DNA from: an uncultured Treponema sp.
Lineage (GTDB): Bacteria; Spirochaetota; Spirochaetia; Treponematales; Treponemataceae
Reading direction: 5' to 3'
Assembly (NCBI GenBank): GCA_949299755.1
Contig: CASGBA010000009.1
Location: 1 to 64,000, forward strand
DNA: 64,000 bases
The notes beneath the pieces were generated by a model, which was not told the DNA's origin, did not search any database, and saw nothing but the letters and a program-made list of their open reading frames with translations. Shown in pieces: positions 53,347 through 63,200 of this stretch. The position numbers and the translations under genes are program-made. Numbering within the stretch: the stretch's first letter is position 1; every line of letters begins with the position of its first letter.

Positions 53347-55713
53347 CTAGCGACGGGAGTCCCGGTTCTCTTTCCTTGAGTGCCTTGGATTCCTGTCCTG
53401 TCTGCCTTTTGTTTTTACGTTAGCGCCGGATTTCCGTCCGCGGATAGATGTATCAGGATTTCTTCCGCCGGATGTTTTTTTTCTTTCCGATTGAACAGCG
53501 CTAAGCTGTTTGAGCTCTTCTATTTTATCGGGATCGTAGAAGCCGTCTTTCCAGTTGAACCGGGAAATCTCCTGGAGGGGCAGCTCCTTGTGGAAGGAGT
53601 CCATAACCGCCCGGAATTCCTTCCGTGAAGAAAGGGCATTGGTGAAGTCAAACAAAAAGCGGGTAAAGCCGAGTCTGGTTAAAAGTGTCTTTTTGTCTGC
53701 AATGGAATAGGGCACCGCCGGAACAACAACGGAACCGGGATTGGTGGAAACAGCCCGGAATACTTCCTCCCGTTTGTTGTAAAACCATGTGAAGTCATAA
53801 TTTTCCGGTAAATCGAAACGCATTCTGAAAAGGGCAGGGTATGCAAATACCGGTATAATGATACGTTTGCGTTCCGCCTTTGGGAAGGCCGCTTCCAGAT
53901 TTTTGCGGGAATTTTCATAGGGGGATATAAAGGCGGTCACCCCCTGCCTGGTAAGCCAGTCCGCAGCCCTGCTGTTAAAGGAATAAAGGTAGGGTCCTGC
54001 GGCTATGTTCAGGGTGTTTGTTTTTCCGGGAATGGCAGCGGTTTTTGAAGCTTGCATTATGGAACGCAATATCCCCAGATGGGCAATATTGTTGGCGATA
54101 AAATTGCTATAGCCTTCGTCCACAAGCTTTGAGATGGTTTTTTCTGTTTCCTCTTCCCTTTCCTGGGGGAGAAAGGGCGGCAGCGATATTATGCAGGTTT
54201 TTTTGGAGACCGGCAGGGCGGGTTTTTCTTCCTGATTGCCGGGTCCGGTTTTATTTTGAGATTTTACGCTTTTCAACAAAAGTTTCAAAGTGTTTTCATT
54301 CAAGTCGATTACGATACGTACCGGTTTGCATAAAAGAGACTGGTAAAAGTCTTGCGGTGAATCCACCTGTACATATATTCCTTCCGGAAAAACTTCCGTC
54401 TTTTTTCCTTTTTTGGGAGAGGCACTTTGTTTTTGCTCCGGTGATTTGTCCGGACAATCCAATGGTGGCAGTTTCTCGTCGCCGGGTTGGCTCCTGTATT
54501 TTGACAGGCTGTTTGGAAGGACATGGGGATAATGCTTTGACATGGTTTTTGTCTGGAGAAGATAAACCTTGTCCCCTGTTGAAAATCCTTCGGGAATGTC
54601 TATCCAGAGATGGGAGCCGTCTTTCACCGTGTTTTTTATTTTCCAGCTTTCCCGCATCTCATCGGTTTTCTTGTGGAGACGGATTGAGTCCCCTGCCTCG
54701 GGATCATAGCGGTTTCCACTGAGTGCCGCAAGTAAAAGCTTTTCGCCGTTTTTTCCTGTACCGCTTTTGGTTCGGGTTATTGAACCGAGGTAAATGCCTG
54801 TGCCTCCAGGTTGGTCGGGGTTGAGCACGTTTTCCGCTTTCCGGGAATCATACCAATAGCGTGTTTTTGCCCTGGCAAAATCGTTTGCCAGGATTCTTTT
54901 GGCGGTTTCTTCCGCGGTTTTCCTGTCTTTTTCCCAGTTATCAATTATGTAGCGGTATGCTGATACAGCAGTGCCGACATATTCCGCGCTTTTCATCCTG
55001 CCTTCAATTTTGAATGAATGGACACCTGTCTGGATAAGATCTGGAATTTTGTCCACGAGCTGTAAATCGTGGGGTGAGAAAAAATATCCTTGCCGGACAC
55101 CGTTTCCACCTTCGGCTGAATAAAGGCGGCGGCAAGCCTGGGCGCACATACCCCGGTTGGCGGATTTTCCTCCGAGATAGCTTGAAAAAAGGCACAACCC
55201 GGATTCGCTTACGCACAAGGCGCCGTGGACAAAAACCTCAAGTTCGCATGAGGTTGCGGCTTTCACTGCTTTTATTTCTTCCAACCCCAACTCCCGTGAA
55301 AGGACCACCCTTGATACGCCGGACCGGCTGAGTACATTCACCGCTTTTGCGGAGGAAACATTCATTTGGGTTGAGGCATGAATCCGCAGTGAGGGGAAAC
55401 AGGTGTGCACCAGTGACACCACCCCGAAGTCCTGGACAATGAGGGCGTCAGGGCCGATTTTGTTCAGGTAAGAGAGGAAGCGGTACATTCTTTCAAGCTC
55501 GCTTTCCTCGATTACGGTGTTGACGGTGACGAATATTTTTTTGTTGCGCTTGTGCAGGGCTTCCACGGCGGCTTCGAATTGCGCCCACGTGAAATTAGAG
55601 GATCTCATCCTTGCGTTAAAACTGCGCAAGCCGAGATATACTGCGTCCGCCCCCTCGCCTACGGCTGCGTCCAGTGTTTCCGGGTTTCCTGCCGGTGCAA
55701 GTAATTCTGCCAT
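53347..55713 (-). CDS. U32-family peptidase / RNA hydroxylation protein
   Basis: A 788-residue U32 protein. AELLAPAGNPETLDAAVGEGADAVYLG and VFVHGALCVSESGLCLFSSYLGGKSANRGMCAQACRRLY are family signatures; the cysteines in ESGLC, GMCAQAC are expected Fe-S ligands. E. coli relatives RlhA and TrhP hydroxylate rRNA or tRNA, so an RNA-modifying role is more likely than collagenase activity. A long C-terminal region ends in a basic tail (about 40 residues of Arg, Lys, Ser). ATG 55713 is preferred over 55737 because homologues begin MAELLAPAG and a promoter ends 6 nt before it. Confidence 0.88.
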   Translation of the reverse strand: MAELLAPAGNPETLDAAVGEGADAVYLGLRSFNARMRSSNFTWAQFEAAVEALHKRNKKIFVTVNTVIEESELERMYRFLSYLNKIGPDALIVQDFGVVSLVHTCFPSLRIHASTQMNVSSAKAVNVLSRSGVSRVVLSRELGLEEIKAVKAATSCELEVFVHGALCVSESGLCLFSSYLGGKSANRGMCAQACRRLYSAEGGNGVRQGYFFSPHDLQLVDKIPDLIQTGVHSFKIEGRMKSAEYVGTAVSAYRYIIDNWEKDRKTAEETAKRILANDFARAKTRYWYDSRKAENVLNPDQPGGTGIYLGSITRTKSGTGKNGEKLLLAALSGNRYDPEAGDSIRLHKKTDEMRESWKIKNTVKDGSHLWIDIPEGFSTGDKVYLLQTKTMSKHYPHVLPNSLSKYRSQPGDEKLPPLDCPDKSPEQKQSASPKKGKKTEVFPEGIYVQVDSPQDFYQSLLCKPVRIVIDLNENTLKLLLKSVKSQNKTGPGNQEEKPALPVSKKTCIISLPPFLPQEREEETEKTISKLVDEGYSNFIANNIAHLGILRSIMQASKTAAIPGKTNTLNIAAGPYLYSFNSRAADWLTRQGVTAFISPYENSRKNLEAAFPKAERKRIIIPVFAYPALFRMRFDLPENYDFTWFYNKREEVFRAVSTNPGSVVVPAVPYSIADKKTLLTRLGFTRFLFDFTNALSSRKEFRAVMDSFHKELPLQEISRFNWKDGFYDPDKIEELKQLSAVQSERKKTSGGRNPDTSIRGRKSGANVKTKGRQDRNPRHSRKENRDSRR

Positions 55714-55719
55714 GGATAC

Positions 55720-55748
55720 AGCATACATGGTTTTCACGGTTTGTGCAA
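55720..55748 (-). promoter_or_regulatory. Promoter directly before the U32 start codon
   Basis: Minus strand TTGCAC (55748-55743), 17-bp spacer, TATGCT (55725-55720), then 6 nt to ATG 55713. Confidence 0.45.
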
Positions 55749-55819
55749 AGCCCGGTTTCCGGCCGTTTCCTGATTGCTGAAGGAAGGGGTTTTGTGGTAT
55801 TGTGGGGGCGGAGGATTTT

Positions 55820-57142
55820 ATGTCGCAAAGTATTATCGGCGTTCATGACAAGCCGCCGCTTAACCGTTGGATTCCTTTGAGCTTCCAGCACGTTTTTGCC
55901 ATGTTCGGTGCAACGATTCTTGTTCCGTTGCTGACGGGACTCAGCCCTTCCACAGCTTTGTTCACCGCCGGAACGGGAACTTTGTTGTATATACTGGTTA
56001 CCGGTGCCAAGGTTCCAGCTTTTCTCGGTTCGTCTTTTGCCTTCATTCCGGCCCTTACCGGTATTTCCGGCCAGTTCGGTATGCCTTATGCCCTTGGAGG
56101 GGCTTTTTGCGCCGGCTTGTTCTATGCGGTTGTCGGCGGAATCATAAAAATCGCCGGGACAAAGTGGCTGGACAGGGCCTTGCCTCCTGTGGTCATAGGT
56201 TCCGTCATTATCGTTATCGGCCTTAATCTGGCGCCGACGGCCATGCAGTCTGCGATGTATGTCAACAATCAATATTCCTTGGTCGCTTTTTCCGTTGCCT
56301 TGTTCACCCTTGCGGTGGCAATAATTGCGACAATATTTTTCAAAGGCTTTTTTAACACCTTGTCAATTCTGATAGGGCTTGTGGGCGGGTACATATTTAC
56401 CCTTGTCATGGGCAATTTTTTTCCGGCTTACAAATTCATTGACTTTTCCGTGGTGACAAGCTCGGACTGGTTCGGGCTTCCTTCTTTCGCTGTCCCTAAA
56501 TTCGCTTTTGTGCCGATTCTGACATTCATCATTGTATCCCTTGCGACAATTTGCGAGCATTTGGGGGATACGCTTGTCACCTCAAAGGTTGTGGGGCACG
56601 ATTTTTACAAAGATCCTGGGTTGCACCGCACCCTGACCGGTGACGGAATTGCCACAACCTGGGCTGCACTTTGGGGAGGTCCGCCCAACACGACTTACGG
56701 AGAGAACATCGGGGTAATGGCGATTACGAAGGTTTACAGTGTTTGGGTTATCGGCGGGGCTGCAGTGATTGCCATCATACTTTCATTCATCCACAAATTC
56801 GGCGCCATAATCCAGACGATTCCCGGGCCTGTCATGGGCGGGATTTCGATGCTTCTTTACGGGTTGATTGCTTCGAGCGGTTTGAGGACTATAGTTGAAA
56901 GCGGCGTTGATTATAAGGATAAACGGAACCTGACCATTTCCTCTGTTATACTTGTCATAGGTATCGGCGGCGGATTGCTGGAATTCTCTTTGAAAAATCC
57001 CGCCATCGATTTCAAGCTTGGAAGTGTCGCACTGGCAACTGTTGTCGGTATCCTTCTCAACCTGATTCTTCCGAAAACCCTTGATTCAAAAAAAACTGAG
57101 ACAACGGATGCTCCTCCTGACAATGCGGCTTCAGGTGAGTAA
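55820..57142 (+). CDS. uraA: Uracil/xanthine permease (NCS2)
   Basis: A 440-residue NCS2 nucleobase:cation symporter with 14 predicted helices. SFQHVFAMFGATILVPLLTGLSPSTALFTAG and the signature GGPPNTTYGENIGVMAITKVYSVWV are closest to uracil permeases; the glutamates in ICEHLGD and YGENIG are the substrate-binding positions. ATG 55820 has GGAGG 5 nt upstream; TTGCTG-18-TATTGT at 55774-55803 is a possible promoter. A terminator follows. Confidence 0.93.
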   Translation: MSQSIIGVHDKPPLNRWIPLSFQHVFAMFGATILVPLLTGLSPSTALFTAGTGTLLYILVTGAKVPAFLGSSFAFIPALTGISGQFGMPYALGGAFCAGLFYAVVGGIIKIAGTKWLDRALPPVVIGSVIIVIGLNLAPTAMQSAMYVNNQYSLVAFSVALFTLAVAIIATIFFKGFFNTLSILIGLVGGYIFTLVMGNFFPAYKFIDFSVVTSSDWFGLPSFAVPKFAFVPILTFIIVSLATICEHLGDTLVTSKVVGHDFYKDPGLHRTLTGDGIATTWAALWGGPPNTTYGENIGVMAITKVYSVWVIGGAAVIAIILSFIHKFGAIIQTIPGPVMGGISMLLYGLIASSGLRTIVESGVDYKDKRNLTISSVILVIGIGGGLLEFSLKNPAIDFKLGSVALATVVGILLNLILPKTLDSKKTETTDAPPDNAASGE

Positions 57143-57148
57143 TCCTTT

Positions 57149-57180
57149 AAGCCCGGTAAAAAAGCCGGGCTTTTATTTTT
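57149..57180 (+). terminator. uraA terminator
   Basis: AAGCCCGG (57149-57156) and CCGGGCTT (57165-57172) form the stem, followed by a T-rich tail. Confidence 0.92.
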
Positions 57181-57187
57181 TATTCCC

Positions 57188-57215
57188 TTGCAAGGCGGTT
57201 GCTTTCTGTTATAAT
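57188..57215 (+). promoter_or_regulatory. Promoter close to the GH18 start codon
   Basis: TTGCAA (57188-57193), 16-bp spacer, TATAAT (57210-57215), then 8 nt to ATG 57224. Confidence 0.65.
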
Positions 57216-57223
57216 CATTGATT

Positions 57224-58267
57224 ATGAAATTAAACATGAAATTTGGCGTGGTATTTTGTTTTGTTTGTGTTTTGTGTACCGTGGCGGAACTTTCTTCCTG
57301 TGCTTCGGATTCTCCGGCGGAAAAAAAAGTTTCCGTTCCTGAAGTTGATGTATCTTCCTACAGCGGAGAACAGGATGAGCCTGGAAGATTCCGGGAAATC
57401 TGGGCTTATTTGATGGACGGGGAAGAGGAGTATCTGGATTTTTCCTATCCCATAAGTGATATAGGTTATTTTGGCGCTGGAATTAACACTTTCGGGGAAC
57501 TTATAGGCGTTCCGGACAGGCTGGAAATCGCGGAGTATACGGGACGGGTGCATCTGGTTGTGGCGGACAACAGCAGGGCGTTAACCCATTTTTGCCTTGA
57601 TCCCCAATATCCTGTGAGGGACAGTTTGCTTCAGGAGATTGCGGAGGCTTCCGCTGATTTTGACGGGGTTCAGATTGATTTTGAATTGGTTTCGGAACGG
57701 GACAGGGAGCATTTCTTTTCTTTCCTCGGGGAGTTGAAAAACCTGGTCGCCCCCAAGCCTCTTTCCGTGGCAATCCCGGCAAGAACCCGGGACATATCCG
57801 GAGATCCCTATTCTTATTCCTCCATTGTCCCTTATGTGGATCGTATCCTTATTATGGCCTATGACGAACACTGGAGCGGCGGTTCTCCCGGACCGGTGGC
57901 GTCAATGGATTGGTGCGCATCTGTTTCCGAGTATGCCCGTTCACAGATTCCCCTCGGAAAGCTGATAATGGGGCTTCCCTTTTACGGCCGGGCATGGGGA
58001 ACACCTAATACATCGAAAGCTTACAGGTTTTCCACTCTTTCGGAATTAATGGCGGAGAAAAAGATTCTTCCCGCATCCGTTGACAGGAGTTCCGGACATC
58101 CGAATTTCTCCTATACGGAGCTTGTGTCTGTTTCCGTTTATTTTGATGATGCCCAATCTGTTTTTAGCCGGGCGGAAATGTACCGGACTGCCGGTGTGGA
58201 TAAAATAGGTTTCTGGCGTTTGGGACAGGAAGCTCCGGGTATCTGGGAAATGCTCCGGATAGAATAG
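57224..58267 (+). CDS. GH18-family lipoprotein
   Basis: A lipoprotein of about 347 residues (lipobox ELSSC, cysteine near residue 27) with a GH18 barrel. FDGVQIDFELV is the DxxDxE catalytic motif with its final glutamate; ILIMAYDEHWSGGSPGPVASMDW and GLPFYGRAWG are further GH18 strings. It may cleave chitin-like or peptidoglycan glycans at the cell surface, as SpoVK/YaaH-type proteins do; chitinase activity is not certain. ATG 57224 is chosen over TTG 57218. Confidence 0.88.
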   Translation: MKLNMKFGVVFCFVCVLCTVAELSSCASDSPAEKKVSVPEVDVSSYSGEQDEPGRFREIWAYLMDGEEEYLDFSYPISDIGYFGAGINTFGELIGVPDRLEIAEYTGRVHLVVADNSRALTHFCLDPQYPVRDSLLQEIAEASADFDGVQIDFELVSERDREHFFSFLGELKNLVAPKPLSVAIPARTRDISGDPYSYSSIVPYVDRILIMAYDEHWSGGSPGPVASMDWCASVSEYARSQIPLGKLIMGLPFYGRAWGTPNTSKAYRFSTLSELMAEKKILPASVDRSSGHPNFSYTELVSVSVYFDDAQSVFSRAEMYRTAGVDKIGFWRLGQEAPGIWEMLRIE

Positions 58268-58291
58268 GGATGTATATAGTGGGATGCGGTA

Positions 58292-59260
58292 TTACTTTTC
58301 CGGGGCGGCATTTAAGATTTTGCTGTATAAAATTACTTCCGGGCGGTATTCAAAATGCATATTATCCCAAATCATCCATTTCCCTCCCCAGATGAAACCG
58401 TTATTTTCAAATATCCGGATTACTTGCCGGGGCGGCATCCAGCGTCTGTCCAAAGGAAGCAACATCCAGTTTTCAGGATCAATGTCCCGGCGCCATGCCC
58501 AGTAGATGTTTTTTTGTCCCCAACCCCGGGGCAGGACATCCACGGCTATTCCCATGCTGTGGAATGAACGGTTCCCTGAATCACTTATCTCCCTCCAATT
58601 GTAACTGTCCGCACGGGAAAGGGTGTCAACAAAGTTTTTCACTTCTTCGTCGGTTTTCGCCGCTTCAAGTATTTGTTTTTCTATGACGGCGAGGGGTTCC
58701 TTTATACGTTCGTGGACATTGCTCCTTTTTCCCAAAAAAGATATTTGGATTATATGCTGCTCCACGGCCCTGCGGCTTTCACAGTCGTAAATCAAGTCGT
58801 AGAAAAACTGCGGGGAAGAAGCGCCTTCCCGTCTGTTTTCGGGTGAGCTGAATTTCCTTATGCGCTCAACCTCTTCCGGGGAAAAATCCGCCGGATCCGG
58901 TATTTCTTCGGAGTATTTGTAAAATAATTTCCAGTAGCTGTCTTTGTCCGCCAGTTTGTCTGCCGGCAGGAACCTGCCCCCGCACCAGTAAAGCTCCCCG
59001 CTCCGTGTCCCGGTGTCGATAAGGATTTTCCAGTCATTCATTTCTTCATCATAAGACGCTGTGAAATCAATGTCAGGATAAGCTTCCTTCAGGATAGATA
59101 ATCCTTCAGGTTCCACGGAGGATTCGTTCCCTGCGGCTTTCCCGGTTTCTGTTGATTCAGTTTTGTTCTGGATGTCTTTTTCAACGGAATTATATGCTAC
59201 ACACGAAAGTAATATTGAAATTATGAATATTAGTATGATGTAAAAATATTTCAGTTTCAC
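58292..59260 (-). CDS. M15-type D-alanyl-D-alanine carboxypeptidase lipoprotein
   Basis: A lipoprotein (lipobox SILLSC) of about 322 residues. The C-terminal domain has SFHSMGIAVDVLP (His and Asp zinc ligands) and WDNMHFEYRPE (catalytic Glu region and His), the SxHxxGxAxD...HxE pattern of VanY/M15 peptidases, so it should trim peptidoglycan stems. The open frame runs to ATG 59329, but GTG 59260 gives a compact signal peptide (MKLKYFYIILIFIISILLSC) and lies 6 nt after a TTGACT-17-AATAAT promoter, so I take GTG. Confidence 0.82.
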   Translation of the reverse strand: MKLKYFYIILIFIISILLSCVAYNSVEKDIQNKTESTETGKAAGNESSVEPEGLSILKEAYPDIDFTASYDEEMNDWKILIDTGTRSGELYWCGGRFLPADKLADKDSYWKLFYKYSEEIPDPADFSPEEVERIRKFSSPENRREGASSPQFFYDLIYDCESRRAVEQHIIQISFLGKRSNVHERIKEPLAVIEKQILEAAKTDEEVKNFVDTLSRADSYNWREISDSGNRSFHSMGIAVDVLPRGWGQKNIYWAWRRDIDPENWMLLPLDRRWMPPRQVIRIFENNGFIWGGKWMIWDNMHFEYRPEVILYSKILNAAPEK

Positions 59261-59266
59261 GGAAAC

Positions 59267-59295
59267 ATTATTGCGGAAAAACTTGATTAAGTCAA
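59267..59295 (-). promoter_or_regulatory. Promoter directly before the M15 lipoprotein start codon
   Basis: Minus strand TTGACT (59295-59290), 17-bp spacer, AATAAT (59272-59267), then 6 nt to GTG 59260. Confidence 0.6.
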
Positions 59296-59314
59296 TTTTT
59301 ACTTGGCATAAGTT

Positions 59315-59343
59315 TTGACAGTTTACCATCGTTTCTATATATT
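59315..59343 (+). promoter_or_regulatory. Promoter of the flavodoxin-like gene
   Basis: TTGACA (59315-59320), 17-bp spacer, TATATT (59338-59343). A leader of about 58 nt follows, with GGGAGG before ATG 59409. Confidence 0.78.
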
Positions 59344-59408
59344 TACAGGTATGTTCTAATTCATGGTTTAATCGCTGAAAGAAAACAAAGACACCGGGAG
59401 GTCGGGAA

Positions 59409-60029
59409 ATGAAGGTTTTGATTTTAAACGGGAGTCCCCGCGAAAAGGGGAATACATTTACGGCTTTGAAGGAAGTTGCCTCCGTCCTTGAAGAAAACGG
59501 TATAGAAACAGAAACCGTGTCCCTAGGACGGGAAGTAATCCGAGGTTGTCTTGCCTGCGGTTATTGTTCCGGGCATGGGAAATGCAGCGTTAACGATATT
59601 GTCAATGAATTGGCCGGGAAGTTTGAAGCCGCCGACGGCCTTGTGGTCGGTTCTCCTGTTTATTACGCCTCCGCCAATGCCACCCTTGTTGCCTGTTTGG
59701 ACAGGCTTTTTTACAGCACCCGGTTTGACAAAACCATGAAGGTTGGAGCCTCCGTTGTTGTTGCCAGACGGGGCGGCTGTTCCGCGACTTTTGATGAACT
59801 GAATAAGTATTTTACGGTATCGGGTATGCCTGTGGTTTCAAGCCAGTATTGGAACAGCGCCCACGGCGGCGCTCCCGGGGAAGCTGCCAGGGATGAGGAA
59901 GGGATGCAGACAATGCGGACTCTCGGCCGGAATATGGCTTTTTTAATTAAGAGCATTGCCCTGGGCCGGGAACAATACGGCCTTCCCCGGTCAGACGAGA
60001 AGCCCGCAAGAACCAATTTTATCAGGTAG
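59409..60029 (+). CDS. NAD(P)H-dependent FMN reductase / iron-sulfur flavoprotein-like
   Basis: A 206-residue flavodoxin-fold protein. LILNGSPREKGNTFTALKEV binds FMN phosphate, GSPVYYASANATLVACLDRLFY is the second flavin loop, and CLACGYCSGHGKC is the cysteine cluster seen in iron-sulfur flavoproteins and related reductases. It probably transfers electrons to quinones or other acceptors; partner unknown. It has its own promoter and shares a bidirectional terminator with the convergent GH13 gene. Confidence 0.9.
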   Translation: MKVLILNGSPREKGNTFTALKEVASVLEENGIETETVSLGREVIRGCLACGYCSGHGKCSVNDIVNELAGKFEAADGLVVGSPVYYASANATLVACLDRLFYSTRFDKTMKVGASVVVARRGGCSATFDELNKYFTVSGMPVVSSQYWNSAHGGAPGEAARDEEGMQTMRTLGRNMAFLIKSIALGREQYGLPRSDEKPARTNFIR

Positions 60030-60164
60030 CCGCAGGTTTTACGCTGACACTTTGGCAGCCCTGTGCCCGCTCCGGGGAAGGGGGTTGCCTCAGTTGCTTT
60101 TGTCCGTGGAGAAAACGCATCCGGTGATTTCGCTTTGTATCCGCTCAAAGGAATAAGGCTTGTG

Positions 60165-60200
60165 TAAAAAAGGCTGCCCGGTGTGGGCAGCCTTTTTTTG
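60165..60200. terminator. Bidirectional terminator
   Basis: AGGCTGCCC (60171-60179) and GGGCAGCCT (60185-60193) form a 9-bp stem with an A-run on the left and a T-run on the right, so it works on both strands between convergent genes. The 130 bp before it (60030-60164) shows nothing else recognisable. Confidence 0.92.
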
Positions 60201-60231
60201 TCGCTTGTTGCGCCAAGGGGAACCCGCAGGG

Positions 60232-63200
60232 TCACCCGTTCTTGTCCGCCGGCAGGTTCCTTGTCTTGTACTCAGATTCCGCCAAAGCCTTGTTGCAAAG
60301 GGTTTCAAGGTTTTTGGGCTGCAAGGGATGGACGCCCCAGACAGACCAGGAGGCGAACAAAAGATTGATGAGGTGTTCCGCGCTCTCTTTGTTGAACCAG
60401 TTTTCCCCGTCCCATTCGTGAACCTGCAACAGACCCTTTGCCGCATCCGACCCCAGAAGTGTATTGAATACGGTTCTAAGTGAAAGTATTTTGCCGGCAA
60501 AGGATAGCAATACTTTAAGGATGTAGAAGTTGTGCCCGGTTTCGTGGGAGGAAACCCCCTGATCCGTAAGGATGTCGGAAATCTTCCTGTCCAGGCTCCA
60601 AAGATCCACTAGTTTCTCCAGCGCTTTCGGCGGAAGCTTTCCGCGGAAAAGGCTGGATACAGGCATTATTAGGGCGGCTCCGGCAAAGACTTCTGGATAG
60701 ACACCTTCCTTTATTATGGGTGCCTGTGACACCAGGATTCTGCTCAAACCTTCGGCGAAGGAAATCCAGGCGGCTTCCGTGTCGAATCGGAATTTACCTT
60801 CCCTGTAGCCCGGCAACTGGGCTATTTCCGGGATGGTGGATGCCTTGTATTTTCCGCGGACAAACTCCGCGAATTTACCGTAGAAGTTCTTTACGGGTTT
60901 TTCAAGCTCCCGTATGAATTTCCCTTCAGGGGAGGAGACAGGCAGTATGAAGGGTTTTTTCCGGAGCCGTATTCCGAATATGGAAAGGATGCCCCTGAAG
61001 AATTCCCCGATTGTGTAACCCGCTCCGCCGGGGAGGGCTTTTGCCTTGTATCCGCTGTAATCCTTGCCGCCTGTAACCAGAGACCTTATTTTCTGGAAGT
61101 ACTGGGGAGTCGTTACCGCGGAAAGGGCTTCGTACAGTTCTTTGAGGAAGATGTTCTGGAGACCCATGAATACATCGGCAATTCCCTTTCCGTTCAGGGA
61201 ATCATGCAGTTTCCTGTATATGCCGTCAGGGTCGTCGGCTTCATAAATATTCATGAAAACCTGCGCCTGGAACCCGTCAAGGGCGGCGAACATTCCCTGC
61301 TCGGCCAAATCCTGCACCGACCGGAGATACCATAAACCGGAACGGATTTCCTGCATGATGCAGAATCTGTCCGGTTTCACCAGAAGGGCCAAGCCTTCGG
61401 AAAGGGTTTTTTGCACCAGTTTCTTGGTTCCGTCCGGTTCTTTTTGGGCCGCGGCAGCGGATATGCGTATCCAGCCGGAAGTTCTTTCGTATTTGTTGTT
61501 GTAGAGGATGAGGGCCCTTTCATTGCCTGCCCGGTTTGACCAGGCAAAAACATTTTCGTTTACGCCGTTCCCCGTGTAAAAGTCGTAAAGAAGGAAGTTT
61601 TCAACCCCGGCAAAAAGCCAGCGTTTCTTCATCAGCGGAAAAATTTCCCGTTGGTGCCTGTAAAGGAGGCCTTCGTCCACCTGTTCATCCCTGTAAGCCC
61701 TCCGGTATTCCATGCCGTATTTTTCCTCGAAGCCTTCAATCTGTCCGTGACCGAACATGGGAAGACCTGGCATGGCAACCATCATTGTACACACACCGAA
61801 ATATTTGTCGCCCTTCCCGAACTGGGCCACGGCTGTTTCCTCGTCGGGGTTATTCATGAAGTTGACATAACGTTTCAGGATTTCCGGGTCGAACTCTATG
61901 GTGTTTTTGATGGTGCTGCGGTATTTGTCGTTGTCCTCCCGCTTCAGCATATTCATGAAGGCGGAATTGTAAACCCGGTGCATTCCCAGGGTTCGGACAA
62001 AGTAGCCTTCCATCATCCAGAAAGCTTCCGCAAGAAGGAGGGTGTCCGGGATTTCCCTTGCGCACCTGTCCACCACTTCCCGCCAGAATTCTTCCGGTAT
62101 ACGGCGTTCAAATTCGTCACGGGTTATGGCGAATTGGGATCGGCTGGCAATGTCACCTCCCCGCCCCGGTTCAGGATACCACAACCGCTGTATGTGTTTC
62201 TTCGCAAGAACCATGGCGGCGTCAAACCTGATAATCGGGAAATTCCTCGCCACGTGGAGGATTTTCTGTATCACCTCTTCCCTGGCGGCGGGGTTGAGGA
62301 AATCTATTTGCGCCGTGTCGTTCCAGGGCATTCCGGTTCCGTCGTTTCCGTGGTATATGTAGCGGGTATCCCCGGAGGAATTGTCCACCCGCTTGAACAC
62401 AACGGCGCAGTCGGTTTTGCTGTAATAATGGTTTTCCAGGAAGATGCTTACCCTGCCGTCATGGGAAAGGTTTTCCCCGTTAAAATCGTAGGTGGGGAAG
62501 GGGCAGTCCCTTGTCTGCACAAACAAATCCGGCTTCTCCACAACCCAGCGGGAATCCATGCCCGTATGGTTCGGAACCATGTCCGATGCCAGCCTGATTC
62601 CCCGCTGCCAGGCCCGCCTGCGCAGGTTGTCCAACGATTCCCAGCCGCCCAGCTCCCGGGCGATTTCGTAATCGTCCAGGCTGTAAGCGCTGGCTGCCGC
62701 CTCCGGGTTACCGCATATCTGCTTGATTCTTGCGCTTGCAGGGGATCTTTCCCATAAACCTATCAGCCACAATCCGGTGAATCCGGCAGCCCCGAGAAAA
62801 TCCAGCTCTTCGTCCGGGATTTGGTCAAGGCGTGTTATGTCTCTTCCGTATTTTTTTGAAAGCTGGCTGAGCCACACCAGGGTGCTTTTTGCCATGAGAA
62901 CGACATTGGGCATCCATTCCCTGTCCGGGCTGTAGCGTTCATATTCTTTGCTGATGTCCCCGAAATCGTAAGGGTTCATTTCCGGGTTTCCGCCGCCGAT
63001 TCCGCCTGACCATCCGGGTTTGTTTTCTTCCGCCAGCACATCCAGTCCGGCCAGAAGCCGGGCAAGCCAGTCACCCAGCAGGTAAGCCCAGTGGGTTCGT
63101 ATGTATTCCAGCTGTCCCCGCAGGTCATTGGGTGAAAAAGCCACCGGAGCTTTCAGCATGGAGATTAAATCCAGTCCTTCCGGTCCGAAAGGCGGATTTT

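Noticed and set aside
61651-62757. 368-residue open frame on the plus strand
   Set aside because: Antisense to the GH13 catalytic domain; its long length reflects the codon bias of that gene.
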